Assembly: GCA_023415915.1 (NCBI GenBank)
Contig: JAEZIZ010000066.1
Location: 1-64,000, forward strand
Reading direction: 5' to 3'
Length of the DNA: 64,000 nt
DNA from: Bacillota bacterium
GTDB lineage: Bacteria > Bacillota > Clostridia > Christensenellales > SZUA-584
This document shows, piece by piece, positions 1 through 8,052 of the stretch. Numbering within the stretch: position 1 is the stretch's first letter; every line of letters starts with the position of its first letter. Both the position numbers and the translations under genes were made by a program. The notes under the pieces were generated by a model. That model was not told where the DNA came from, did not search any database, and saw only the letters and a list, made by a program, of their open reading frames with translations.

Positions 1-4
1 TTTT

Positions 5-1078
5 TCACGCTCTGCTCCTTGCCTTTCCTTTGAGTCTGTATACGTATGCGAGTATCTCCGCGACCGCCTTGTAAAGGTCTTCGGGAACCTCGTCCCCCAC
101 TTCGCAGAAGAAGTACAGCGACTGCGCGAGGGGCTTGTTCTCCACTATCTCAACTTTGAATTCTCTTGCTTTTTCCTTTATCCTCTGAGCCAGGAAGTCA
201 ACGCCCTTGGCGACGACTACCGGCGCTTTATGCTTGTTCTCTTTATACGACAGCGCTATCGCGTAATGCGTAGGGTTCGTAATCACGACGTCCGCTTCTT
301 TTAAGGCCTGCACCATGCGCATGCGGCTCAGCTGGCGCTGTTTCTGCGATATCCTGCTCTTTGTCTGCGGATTGCCTTCGGTCAGCTTGTACTCGTCCTT
401 TACCTCCTGCTTAGTCATCATGAGGTCTTTATTGTATTTCCACCGCTGATACATGTAATCGAACGGCGCGAATATCGCAAACGCTATAGCCAGTTTAAAC
501 GCCACATCGAGCACCATCTTCGCAAAAGCGGCTATCGAGTACCCCAGGTCTTCGCCCATCAGCCCCGGGAACTGCTTTAACCTGCCTTCGTACTCGCTGT
601 AGGCTACCCAGGCGAGTATCGCTATTTTAATAATTGATTTTACAAGTTCTATAAGCGTCCTCTTTGAAAAGATACGCTTTATACCAGCGCCCATGCTTAT
701 TCTCTCGAACTTGGGAGCTAATGCTTTGGTGCTGAACACGAAACCCACCTGCGCTATGTTGAATATCACCGCGCACAGGAACGCCGCTACAAGCACCGGA
801 GCCACTATGTTCAGAAAGTACAACACCGCGCTGCCCAAAGCGTTGCTTACCGCTGCCTGCGTTACCGCACCCGGCGTCTGCGAGAAGAAATGGTCCATCA
901 TCGCTTTCGTGTTGTCTATAATCATATTGCCGAATATCGAGAGAACCCCGAACATCGCGAGCAGCGAAAACGCGTTTATTATCTCGGTGCTTTTGAATAT
1001 CTGCCCCTTTTCACGGGCTTCCCGCTTTCGCTTTGGTGTGGCTTTTTCTGTTTTGTCTCCGGATTGATTCTGCGCCAT
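5..1078 (-). CDS. flhB: FlhB, flagellar export gate protein
   Basis: Membrane component of the flagellar type III export gate that switches substrate class from rod/hook to filament proteins. The 357-residue protein has the family layout: a charged N-terminus (GDKTEKATPKR), four hydrophobic segments, and a cytoplasmic C-terminal domain with the autocleavage motif NPTH (in ITNPTHYAIAL). The length is normal for FlhB. Its ATG directly abuts the fliR stop codon, so the two are surely co-transcribed. It is the last gene of the fliOPQR-flhB run before the window edge; flhA would be expected next but lies outside. Confidence 0.97.
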   Translation of the reverse strand: MAQNQSGDKTEKATPKRKREAREKGQIFKSTEIINAFSLLAMFGVLSIFGNMIIDNTKAMMDHFFSQTPGAVTQAAVSNALGSAVLYFLNIVAPVLVAAFLCAVIFNIAQVGFVFSTKALAPKFERISMGAGIKRIFSKRTLIELVKSIIKIAILAWVAYSEYEGRLKQFPGLMGEDLGYSIAAFAKMVLDVAFKLAIAFAIFAPFDYMYQRWKYNKDLMMTKQEVKDEYKLTEGNPQTKSRISQKQRQLSRMRMVQALKEADVVITNPTHYAIALSYKENKHKAPVVVAKGVDFLAQRIKEKAREFKVEIVENKPLAQSLYFFCEVGDEVPEDLYKAVAEILAYVYRLKGKARSRA

Positions 1079-1861
1079 TTATGCAAGCCCCATTATCATC
1101 TTGTCCATGGATTCAAACATCCTGTCGAATATCACTCCCGTAAAGCTGACGAAAACGGGAATTATCAGCAGGAGCACCATGAACCCGAGTATTATTTTCA
1201 GCGGTATGCCGACGACGAAAACGTTCATCTGCGGTACGGCTCTTACTATAAACCCCAAAGCCACCTCGCCGACAAGGCCCGCCGCTATAAGCGGCATCGC
1301 AACGTTCATAGCCAGCACAAACGCCAGTATGAACACGTCGAGCGCTACGAGCCCCAAAGTCGGGTTAAGCGTCGCGGTACCCACGGGTATACTGCTGAAC
1401 GTGGACTTTAAAAGGTATATCAGCTTAAGATGCCCGTTTACTCCGAAAAACGTTATCAGCATAATGATGCTGAAAAGATTGCCCGTCACCGGAACGCTGA
1501 TGTTGCTTTGTACGTCGAACACGTTGACCATGCCAAAGCCCATCTGCATGTCCATTACCGCGCCCGATGTGTTGACAAGCGAGAAGAACAGCGTAGTAAC
1601 ATACCCTACCACCAGTCCGAACAGCAGCTCTTTTATACACAGCACCGCGAATTCGAGCACGCCGCCGTATTCGGGAACCGTCTTCGGGTTATACGTGGCA
1701 AATACTATGTAAGTTACGAACAGGCAGAACCCTATCTTCAGTATGTTGGGAATAGCTCTCCTGCCGAATATCGGCGAGGATATTATCAGCGCCGACACCC
1801 TTAAGAACATCAGTATGAACAAGTCAAGATTCTTATTTATGCTGTCGAATATATTATCCAT
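1079..1861 (-). CDS. fliR: FliR, flagellar export gate protein
   Basis: Integral membrane export-gate subunit that assembles with FliP and FliQ. The 260 residues are almost entirely hydrophobic segments with short loops. The start reads MDNIFDSINKNLDLFILMFLR, and a family-typical central stretch with MQMGFGM is visible. It lies between fliQ (1-nt gap) and flhB (directly adjacent), the usual gene order. Confidence 0.95.
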   Translation of the reverse strand: MDNIFDSINKNLDLFILMFLRVSALIISSPIFGRRAIPNILKIGFCLFVTYIVFATYNPKTVPEYGGVLEFAVLCIKELLFGLVVGYVTTLFFSLVNTSGAVMDMQMGFGMVNVFDVQSNISVPVTGNLFSIIMLITFFGVNGHLKLIYLLKSTFSSIPVGTATLNPTLGLVALDVFILAFVLAMNVAMPLIAAGLVGEVALGFIVRAVPQMNVFVVGIPLKIILGFMVLLLIIPVFVSFTGVIFDRMFESMDKMIMGLA

Positions 1862-1862
1862 A

Positions 1863-2147
1863 TCACTTAAGCATCGTACCGGCTTGCTCGAACATCCGGT
1901 TCGTAAACTCCGTAAGACTGGTTATTATAAGGCCTGAGCTTATAAGCAGCACAAGCAGAATAGCGACTATCTTGGGTACAAACGCGAGCGTTTGTTCATT
2001 TATCTGCGTCGTCGCCTGGAATATCGAGATAACGACGCCAACTATCATCGCCACTATCAGCATCGGCCCCGCTACCGTCAATATTGTGGTAATCGCATCC
2101 TTCATTACCGCTATGACTTCCGATTGTTCCAACGTTTCATCCTCCAA
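1863..2147 (-). CDS. fliQ: FliQ, flagellar export gate protein
   Basis: Small gate subunit of 94 residues with two long hydrophobic helices, roughly residues 17-42 and 55-77. The family signature around VGVVISIFQATTQINEQTL and FVPKI is clear. It sits between fliP and fliR as in nearly all flagellated bacteria. Confidence 0.96.
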   Translation of the reverse strand: MEDETLEQSEVIAVMKDAITTILTVAGPMLIVAMIVGVVISIFQATTQINEQTLAFVPKIVAILLVLLISSGLIITSLTEFTNRMFEQAGTMLK

Positions 2148-2185
2148 AGAAATACCATTAAGCCATTAAACAGTACCGCTTGGCT

Positions 2186-2965
2186 CTAACCGAAACTGCT
2201 TATCAGCGTCTTTACCGACAGCATCCACCCGTCCACAAGCACAAACAGCAGCAGCTTGAATGGCAGCGATATTACAATCGGAGGAAGCATCATCATTCCC
2301 ATCGACATAAGCACGCTGGCAACTATCATGTCTATTACGATAAACGGTATATACAGGAAAAACCCCATCTCGAACCCGCGCTTTATCTCGCTTGTCATAA
2401 ATGCCGGTATGAGCACGTGATTGGGCACGTCTTCCACAACCTGTACCTCGTCGGCGCTGTCAGATACTGATATAAAATAATTGAGATCCTCTTTGAACGT
2501 CTGCTTCAGCATGAATTCGCGCACCGGCTCCATGGCGCGATCCAGCGCCTCTTCTTCGGTTATCTGCTCGTTTACATACGGCTGATAAGCGTTCGTGTTG
2601 ATATCGTTTATAACAGGAGACATCACGAAGAACGTAAGAAAGAGCGCTAAACCCACGAGCACCTGGTTTGGCGGCATCTGCTGAAGCCCCAGCCCGTTCC
2701 TTATAAGCGACAGCACTATTATTATCCTCGGGAAGCACGTGAGCATTATAAGTATGGACGGCAGCACGGAAAGTACCGTGATAAGCAGCAGTATGTCTAC
2801 CGTTTGGGACCTGCCACCCGTTATCTGCTCAACTATTCCCGAGTCCGCATTCCCGGCGTTATCCGCGGAACCCGCGTCTTTTGACGAACCGCCCAATGCC
2901 GAGCAGCCGGAAAAGAGTATAATTAACAACACAATCAAAGCGATGATGATAATTTTCTTTTTCAT
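2186..2965 (-). CDS. fliP: FliP, flagellar export gate protein, with lipobox-like N-terminus
   Basis: Core subunit of the export gate. Residues from about 55 onward match FliP: a hydrophobic helix, FPRIIIVL, RNGLGLQQMPPNQVLVGLALFLT, the periplasmic loop and two C-terminal helices. The N-terminus is odd. A hydrophobic signal is followed by LFSGCSALGG, which resembles a lipoprotein cleavage site, and then a Ser/Gly/Asp/Ala-rich linker of about 30 residues before the first conserved helix. FliP is often made with a cleaved signal peptide, so processing is expected, but a Cys at this point is unusual. The start codon overlaps the fliO stop (ATGA). Confidence 0.95.
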   Translation of the reverse strand: MKKKIIIIALIVLLIILFSGCSALGGSSKDAGSADNAGNADSGIVEQITGGRSQTVDILLLITVLSVLPSILIMLTCFPRIIIVLSLIRNGLGLQQMPPNQVLVGLALFLTFFVMSPVINDINTNAYQPYVNEQITEEEALDRAMEPVREFMLKQTFKEDLNYFISVSDSADEVQVVEDVPNHVLIPAFMTSEIKRGFEMGFFLYIPFIVIDMIVASVLMSMGMMMLPPIVISLPFKLLLFVLVDGWMLSVKTLISSFG

Positions 2966-3450
2966 TCTTCATCCTCGCTTTTATTGTCCATTTGCTCGCG
3001 GCGGCGCTCCATGGCCTCGTTCATTTGCGAAAGAAAATCGTTCTCATGAGGCATAGAACTTTTACGCTGCGCCTTTGCCTGCATCCTGGCTTTTCTTAAG
3101 TTTTCCTGCGCGTCTTTTGCGTTTATGAGGAAATCGCGGAATTGCTGTGCAAAGCCTTTGCCCTCTTTAGCGGGCATTTGCTCTTTGGCAGCCTTAATTG
3201 CTTCGCCGTCTATTTGCCCCAAGGTGTTTATGGACTGATTCGTCACTCCAATGAGCAGCTTCTGATCGCCCACCTCAATCAATACGACGTTCTTGTCCCT
3301 GCCCAGCGGCATACGGTCTATTATTTGTATGTATCGGCCTTTAAGCATCTTGCTTGACTTGCCTGATATGAATCTCGTTGTGAAGTATGCTCCAACGAGA
3401 ACGGCAGCCAATACAACGATATAAAAAAAAGTAGTCCAGAATTCGTTCAC
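2962..3450 (-). CDS. fliO: FliO/FliZ-type flagellar assembly protein
   Basis: Helper of FliP assembly. The 162-residue protein has one N-terminal membrane segment (about residues 7-26) followed by the small beta domain typical of FliO (GRYIQIIDRMPLGRDKNVVLIEVGDQ, then LLIGVT) and a charged, Lys/Arg/Met-rich tail of about 65 residues. Translation starts at a GTG preceded by GGGGGTAAACAA. It overlaps fliP by ATGA, supporting the assignment even though FliO is weakly conserved. Confidence 0.88.
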   Translation of the reverse strand: MNEFWTTFFYIVVLAAVLVGAYFTTRFISGKSSKMLKGRYIQIIDRMPLGRDKNVVLIEVGDQKLLIGVTNQSINTLGQIDGEAIKAAKEQMPAKEGKGFAQQFRDFLINAKDAQENLRKARMQAKAQRKSSMPHENDFLSQMNEAMERRREQMDNKSEDEE

Positions 3451-3546
3451 TTGTTTACCCCCAGCCTACTTTTTATATACCCGATTAAATTGTAGTGAAA
3501 CAAAATATTAGCATTAAATGCCGATATAATGGAATTTCTGCGGTTT

Positions 3547-3840
3547 TTACACCTGCATATTCATAACTTCGTTGTAAGCGCTTATCACTTTATTCCTTAT
3601 CTGCACCGCCAGGCTTACCGCCATTTCCGCCTTCTTGGAAGCGATCATCGCGCCGTGAAGGTCGTCCGATTCTCCTGTGAGCAGCGCCTCGTTCTCTGCC
3701 AAAGCCTGCGCCTCCGTCTCTTTGACGTTATCAAGCACATCGCCGAATATATCGGAAAAACTGGCGTCGCTTTCCTTTGAGTTCTTCGAATTGATGCTTT
3801 CGAAATTAGATAATATGCTCTCCAATGAGTTTATCTGCAT
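3547..3840 (-). CDS. fliE: FliE, flagellar hook-basal body junction protein
   Basis: Links the MS ring to the rod. The 97-residue length, a helical N-terminal half with F-S-D-I-F, and the conserved C-terminal run SKKAEMAVSLAVQIRNKVISAYNEVMNMQV are diagnostic. The start follows a good site (AAGGAGGCTCGGT). It follows flgB-flgC as usual, but the next gene is fliO rather than fliF, so the standard run fliF-fliG-fliH-fliI is absent here. Confidence 0.95.
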   Translation of the reverse strand: MQINSLESILSNFESINSKNSKESDASFSDIFGDVLDNVKETEAQALAENEALLTGESDDLHGAMIASKKAEMAVSLAVQIRNKVISAYNEVMNMQV

Positions 3841-3904
3841 ACCGAGCCTCCTTATATATTACCCCATAGTTTTCGGTTCCCGATCACTACCCAAAAAGGA
3901 TCTG

Positions 3905-4330
3905 TCAGTTGCCTATCTCAAGCGCTTTTACAGCCATGCTTTTTGTAGCGTTAAGCGCCGTAACGTTTGCCTCATATGAGCGTGTTGCCGACATAAGGTC
4001 GATTATCTCCTCCACCTCGTCGACGTTCGGCCTTCTCACATACCCGTCCGCATCGGCAAGCGGGCTTGTGGGGTCGTATTCCACCTCAAAATCCGACTGG
4101 TCTTCAATTATCTGCGATACCTTGACGCCTCCGCCTATGGCCTTCTCGAATGCGTTGGAAAACGAATCTGCATTTCGCTCTTCAAACACGCAGACTTTCC
4201 TGCGGTAAGGCCCGCCCGTATCGGTTACCGTAGTATCCGCGTTGGCGAGGTTCTCACTTATGATATCCATTCTCAGGCGCTGCGCTGTCAGCGCCGAGCC
4301 GCTTATATCCATTGACGATAAAAATCCCAT
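3905..4330 (-). CDS. flgC: FlgC, flagellar proximal rod protein
   Basis: Rod protein of about 141 residues. The N-terminal motif (MDISGSALTAQRLRMDIISENLANADT) and C-terminal heptad region (MSATRSYEANVTALNATKSMAVKALEIGN) are typical. I place the start at the ATG at 4330 because GGAGGTAAAC lies directly before it; an ATG four codons upstream has no such site. Co-transcribed with flgB upstream and fliE downstream. Confidence 0.95.
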   Translation of the reverse strand: MGFLSSMDISGSALTAQRLRMDIISENLANADTTVTDTGGPYRRKVCVFEERNADSFSNAFEKAIGGGVKVSQIIEDQSDFEVEYDPTSPLADADGYVRRPNVDEVEEIIDLMSATRSYEANVTALNATKSMAVKALEIGN

Positions 4331-4376
4331 GTTTACCTCCATTGCCTTACTTTAAGGCTTTTTGCATTGACGCTTA

Positions 4377-4778
4377 TCAGCGGTTGATTACGGTGTCCAG
4401 CCTGTTGAACTCGCTTCTTAACTGTGTAGCAAGTTCGTTGTAAAGTATGGTGTTTTTCGCAAGTTCAAGGTTTTCGTAATCGATATCCACGCTGTTGCCG
4501 TCCGACCTGTAGGTGACGTTTTCTCTCTGCGAAACAACCGGCGACATGTCTTCGCTTGCGCCGCTGAAGTCATAGTGCTCAGGGCGGGTCGTCTTTGCGC
4601 GGAAACCGCCGTCATCTTTGAGCGCTTTTTTGAATACCGACTCAAACTCTACATGTGAAGCTTTAAACCCGGGCGTGTCGTTATTCGCGATATTGTTCGC
4701 TATTACCTTGTTCTTGGTCCACGACGCGTCCAGCCCTTTTTCCAGCAAGTTCACATTGTTGAAAAGATCGTTTATCAA
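4377..4778 (-). CDS. flgB: FlgB, flagellar proximal rod protein (TTG start)
   Basis: Rod protein, about 133 residues from the preferred start. It carries the rod signature KNKVIANNIANNDTPGFKASHVEFE and a C-terminal helix ending in LRSEFNRLDTVINR. The frame is open upstream to 4886, but that extension (rich in Trp, Lys and Ile) looks non-coding and covers an inverted repeat. AAGGGG lies about 8 nt before the TTG at 4778, and starting there gives a normal FlgB N-terminus (INDLFNNVN). Start choice is inference; the family call is firm. Confidence 0.9.
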   Translation of the reverse strand: MINDLFNNVNLLEKGLDASWTKNKVIANNIANNDTPGFKASHVEFESVFKKALKDDGGFRAKTTRPEHYDFSGASEDMSPVVSQRENVTYRSDGNSVDIDYENLELAKNTILYNELATQLRSEFNRLDTVINR

Positions 4779-4814
4779 CTTAACACCCCTTTTCTGCCAC
4801 AGCCTTTTGATTAA

Positions 4815-4843
4815 CTGAATCCAATACCTATAGCCGGATTCAG
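4815..4843 (-). other. Inverted repeat at the end of the transglycosylase frame
   Basis: CTGAATCC and GGATTCAG form an 8-bp stem with a 13-nt loop, overlapping the stop codon of the upstream frame. There is no T-run, so it is not a convincing terminator; it may be a processing or attenuation hairpin before flgB. Confidence 0.4.
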
Positions 4844-5448
4844 CTTTCGCTAAATTGCTTATAATATGAAAGCACTTTATCCACATAGCCCCGTACGCCC
4901 GAAGAAATCTTCGAGTACTGCTCGGGGTCGTCAGCGTCGGAAATGCCCAAAAACGCTATCCTTCCCTGGCCTGTGTTGTATGCCGCGAGAGCAAGGCGTA
5001 CGTCTCCGAACCTGTTCAGCAGCTTCTTTAAATAGCCCGCGCCTCCGCTGACATTCTGGAAGGCGTTAAAAGGATCGGTAACGCCCATCTCTTTTGCCGT
5101 TCACGGCATAAGCTGCATCAGCCCCTGGGCGCCCGCGCCCGATACGGCGTCGGTTCTGAATGAGGATTCGACTTGTATTACCGCACGCAAAAGATCGGGG
5201 TCCAGCCCCGTGCTCTGCGCGGCACTCTCTATCGCCGATTCTATATCGCCGCTCGATTGGCTTGTCGCAAGCGGAGTATATGAACCGGACTCTGTGCCCG
5301 TTGTATTAGTCGCCCCCAGCCTTGCGTCGATGCTATTAAGCAGGTCTTTGAAGGCCTCGGCAGCACCACCACACTTCGAGGCCCTCTCCTGCACAACGTT
5401 TCTGAATTCGCTGAGTTTTGACTGATAAATGCTTTCAATGCTTATCAT
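4840..5448 (-). pseudogene. Flagellar-locus lytic transglycosylase (SLT domain) with in-frame TGA
   Basis: The frame encodes a soluble lytic transglycosylase-like domain that would open peptidoglycan for the rod. The first part (5448-5104) has a non-conserved N-terminus and the catalytic region AVIQVESSFRTDAVSGAGAQGLMQLMP; the Glu in VESSF is the expected acid. A TGA at 5101-5103 interrupts, and the same frame resumes at once with TAKEMGV, GGAGYLKKLL, ALAAYNTGQGR and the C-terminal end. Family members read QLMPxTA at this point, so exactly one codon is replaced and no frame is lost; a GGA-to-TGA change would explain it. Because TGA terminates neighbouring genes, recoding is unlikely. The options are a recent nonsense mutation, a sequencing error, or low-level readthrough. 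A re-start at the ATG at 5088 lacks a ribosome site. It lies between cheB and flgB behind its own sigma-28-like box. Confidence 0.85.
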
Positions 5449-5457
5449 ATACTTATT

Positions 5458-5485
5458 CTATCGGTTTTTCCGCATCAAAACTTTA
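5458..5485 (-). promoter_or_regulatory. Sigma-28 (SigD/FliA)-type promoter before the transglycosylase
   Basis: On the minus strand TAAA (5485-5482) is separated by 16 nt from ACCGATAG (5465-5458), close to the flagellar sigma consensus TAAA-N15-GCCGATAA. It lies 10 nt upstream of the start codon, so the leader would be nearly absent; the same AAAAACCGATA core recurs before fliD and fliK. Confidence 0.5.
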
Positions 5486-5493
5486 GGCCGCTG

Positions 5494-6531
5494 TTATGTA
5501 AGGCTGTTGAACCATTTGTATATCTGCCTCGGCATACCTGCGAGCGGCAGCTGAACGTCTACGGCTCCTATGTTGTAGGCAACAGCAGGCATGCCGTAAA
5601 CCACGCATGTCTGCTTGTCCTGTCCTATCGTAGACGCTCCCGCTTTTTTCATAGCGAGCAGGCCTTTTGCGCCGTCGCTGCCCATACCGGTAAGTATGAT
5701 GCCTAAACTATTGATACCCCGAAGTTTGGATACCGAATCAAATAAAACGTCGACGGACGGACAATGGCCGCTTACCTTCTCGCCTTCGCGGCACTCCACG
5801 CGCAGGCTTGCGCCCCTCTTTACGACGTACATCTGCAGGCCTCCGGGTGCAATAAGCGCTGTGCCCGGCCGCACAATATCGCCGTTACTCGCTTCTTTTA
5901 CTTCCATCGCACATTCGTTGTTGAGCCGCTCCGCATAGAGCTTTGTGAACACGGGCGGCATATGCTGCACAATGACTATGCCGGGCAAGTCGTTGCTCAA
6001 CTGCTTCAATACTCCCGCCGTCGCTTCCGTGCCTCCCGTAGAAGCGCCTATTGCTATTATTGAATCCCCTCTTGCGTCGCCCACAGCTTTTTGGGCTATC
6101 GCTCCGCGCGCCGGGCTGTGCTTATGCTTGCCCACCTTTGCGATGGACGCTATCTTTAGCTTTACTACCAGCTCAGAAATGAAGCTCTGCTTTTCTCGCT
6201 CGTTCTTCATGCCCGACTTGTTGATAAAATCCACCGCTCCCGCGTCCAGCGCGTCGAATACTACGCCGTCCACAGAGCTCACGACAACGACAGGCAATGG
6301 ATACTGCGGCATCAGCTTCTTAAGGAACTCTATGCCGTTCATCTTGGGCATCTGTATATCGAGTGTCATAACGTCGGGCGTAAGCTCGATTATCTTGTCG
6401 CGCGCTTCAAACGGATCGGAAGCCTTGCCTACGACCTCTATGCCCTGGTCTTTTGAAATCTCCGAGGCTATGAACTCCCGCATAAACAGCGAATCGTCCA
6501 CAACCAATACGCGAATCTTTTTAGCTGGCAT
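5494..6531 (-). CDS. cheB: CheB, protein-glutamate methylesterase response regulator
   Basis: Demethylates and deamidates chemoreceptors when phosphorylated by CheA. The 345-residue protein has a receiver domain (about 1-120, phospho-acceptor Asp58 in TLDIQMP) and a C-terminal esterase domain (about 155-340) with Ser164 (IGASTGG), His190 (IVQHMPP) and the Asp of GMGSDGAKG, which together form the catalytic triad. It lies 5 nt downstream of cheR, implying a cheR-cheB transcript. Isoleucine codons are rich in ATA: 6 of the first 12 that I counted by hand. Confidence 0.97.
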   Translation of the reverse strand: MPAKKIRVLVVDDSLFMREFIASEISKDQGIEVVGKASDPFEARDKIIELTPDVMTLDIQMPKMNGIEFLKKLMPQYPLPVVVVSSVDGVVFDALDAGAVDFINKSGMKNEREKQSFISELVVKLKIASIAKVGKHKHSPARGAIAQKAVGDARGDSIIAIGASTGGTEATAGVLKQLSNDLPGIVIVQHMPPVFTKLYAERLNNECAMEVKEASNGDIVRPGTALIAPGGLQMYVVKRGASLRVECREGEKVSGHCPSVDVLFDSVSKLRGINSLGIILTGMGSDGAKGLLAMKKAGASTIGQDKQTCVVYGMPAVAYNIGAVDVQLPLAGMPRQIYKWFNSLT

Positions 6532-6536
6532 ATAAG

Positions 6537-7352
6537 TTACACTACCTTTTTGTATATAGAGGGCATTACAAACTGATATTTCGTATCGTTTCTGTCTATG
6601 GATTCCGACTGGCCTATAAACAAATATCCTCCGTTTTCAGTCGCGTCATAAAACTTCTGTATTAGTTTGCGTTTTGTCTCTTCGTTGAAATATATCATTA
6701 CATTACGGCAGAATATTACGTGGAACTTTTTCCGGAACGGAAACGCGCCTTCTATCAGGTTGAACCTGCGGAATATTACTTCGTCCTTAAGGCTTTTCTT
6801 TACCTCCCAGCTGCCGTCCGGCAATCTGTTGAAGTATGCAAGCTTCCAGAAAGTCGGCACTTTTTTTAAGCATTCGTCCTCATATACGCCTCTTTTCGCT
6901 ATGTCCAGCGCTTTAAGCGATATATCCGTGGCAAGCACCCTTGAGTCCCACAACATGCTTTTCTCGCCCAGAAAATCTGTAATTATCATCGCGAGCGTGT
7001 ACGGCTCCTGCCCTGTTGAGCATCCGGCGCTCCATATGCGCAGGTCGTTGTTTTTTATGCCCGCAGCTGTTTCAGGAAGCACATAATCTCTGAAATACCT
7101 GAAATGGTCCCATTCGCGCATAAAATACGAATAGTTTGTAGTCAGGAAGTTGATTATCGTGCTCATCTCGCTGCCGGTACTGTCGCTCAAGGCATATCTG
7201 AGATAGGTCTCGTAGTCGTCAAACCCCTTATTCGTCAGATAATTGTTCAGCCTGCTTTCAATAAGCGTACGCTTTTTGCTTAGATTTATGCCGTAATTCT
7301 CCTGTAAATAACCTGTAAGCTGCTTGAACTCTTTGTCCTTGATTTGTATCAT
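6537..7352 (-). CDS. cheR: CheR, chemoreceptor methyltransferase
   Basis: SAM-dependent glutamate O-methyltransferase of 271 residues. It has the N-terminal helical CheR domain (about 1-75) and the SAM-binding domain with RIWSAGCSTGQEPYTLAM and the later FHVIFCRNVMIYF and FIGQSES segments. The start follows AAAGGTGACAATAC. It opens a cheR-cheB pair after an intergenic gap that carries an inverted repeat. Confidence 0.97.
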   Translation of the reverse strand: MIQIKDKEFKQLTGYLQENYGINLSKKRTLIESRLNNYLTNKGFDDYETYLRYALSDSTGSEMSTIINFLTTNYSYFMREWDHFRYFRDYVLPETAAGIKNNDLRIWSAGCSTGQEPYTLAMIITDFLGEKSMLWDSRVLATDISLKALDIAKRGVYEDECLKKVPTFWKLAYFNRLPDGSWEVKKSLKDEVIFRRFNLIEGAFPFRKKFHVIFCRNVMIYFNEETKRKLIQKFYDATENGGYLFIGQSESIDRNDTKYQFVMPSIYKKVV

Positions 7353-7456
7353 GTATTGTCACCTTTATATGTTCATATAATAAAAGCAAATGCGTTTTTG
7401 GGCTAAGCGCCTGTATATTGCCCAAAACCTGCCCGGCAGTTTTTTTATGCAATAAA

Positions 7457-7476
7457 GGACAAAACAAGTTTTGTCC
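7457..7476 (-). terminator. Inverted repeat between cheW and cheR, possible terminator
   Basis: A 9-bp perfect stem (GGACAAAAC / GTTTTGTCC) with a 2-nt loop, followed on the minus strand by TTTATTG. The T-run is weak, so partial termination after cheW is only a suggestion. The 173-bp gap it sits in holds nothing else I recognise. Confidence 0.4.
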
Positions 7477-7525
7477 CTCGTTTGATTAACCTATCTTTGT
7501 ATTTTCTCTTGGGTCATATCAGCCT

Positions 7526-8017
7526 CTATTCTATCTGCCCTATCTCCTGCGTTTCCCGTTCGTCAAACAGCTTGTTGACGTCGAGCAGTAGCTTGACGTT
7601 TCCGTCTATCTTGCCTATTCCCTGTATGTACCTGTTGCGTATGCCTGTCCTCTCGCTCGGCGGAGGCACAACGTTTTCGTCGTCTATGGATATTACTTCG
7701 GATACCCTGTCCACTATGAGTCCTACGATCATCTCCTGCGTGTCCACGACGACAATGCATGTCCTGTCGTTATACTCGATAGGCTCCTTGCCGAACTTAA
7801 GGCGCATATCTATAACGGGAATTATCTTTCCGCGCAGATTTATTATGCCCTTGATGTAGTCCGCAACTTCGGGTATCTTCGTTACAGGCTGCATTCCGAT
7901 TATCTCAGTGACGTATCTTATCTCGAGGCCAAAAACTTCCTCGCCAAGATTGAACGTAAGATACCTTCCGTGCTGAGTATCTTCATGTTTTTCCATCTCT
8001 TCATTCATAACTTCCAT
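7526..8017 (-). CDS. cheW: CheW, chemotaxis coupling protein
   Basis: Couples CheA to receptors. The 163 residues comprise one CheW/SH3-like domain with EEVFGLEIRYVTEIIG, GIINLRGKIIPVIDMRLKFG and GLIVDRVSEVISI. The start ATG is preceded by AAGGAGGAAGACC. It is transcribed after yaaR; no receptor (MCP) gene is present in the window. Confidence 0.96.
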   Translation of the reverse strand: MEVMNEEMEKHEDTQHGRYLTFNLGEEVFGLEIRYVTEIIGMQPVTKIPEVADYIKGIINLRGKIIPVIDMRLKFGKEPIEYNDRTCIVVVDTQEMIVGLIVDRVSEVISIDDENVVPPPSERTGIRNRYIQGIGKIDGNVKLLLDVNKLFDERETQEIGQIE

Positions 8018-8052
8018 GGTCTTCCTCCTTGAACCGTTATATAAACGAGTAA

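Noticed and set aside
890..1411. 173-codon plus-strand open frame antisense to flhB and fliR
   Set aside because: Composition is rich in His, Tyr and Arg with no hydrophobic core, and the opposite strand encodes clear FlhB and FliR; it is a shadow frame.
5101..5103. TGA read as glycine or tryptophan (alternative genetic code)
   Set aside because: TGA is the terminal stop of many genes in this window (flhB, fliO, cheA, cheC), so the standard code holds.
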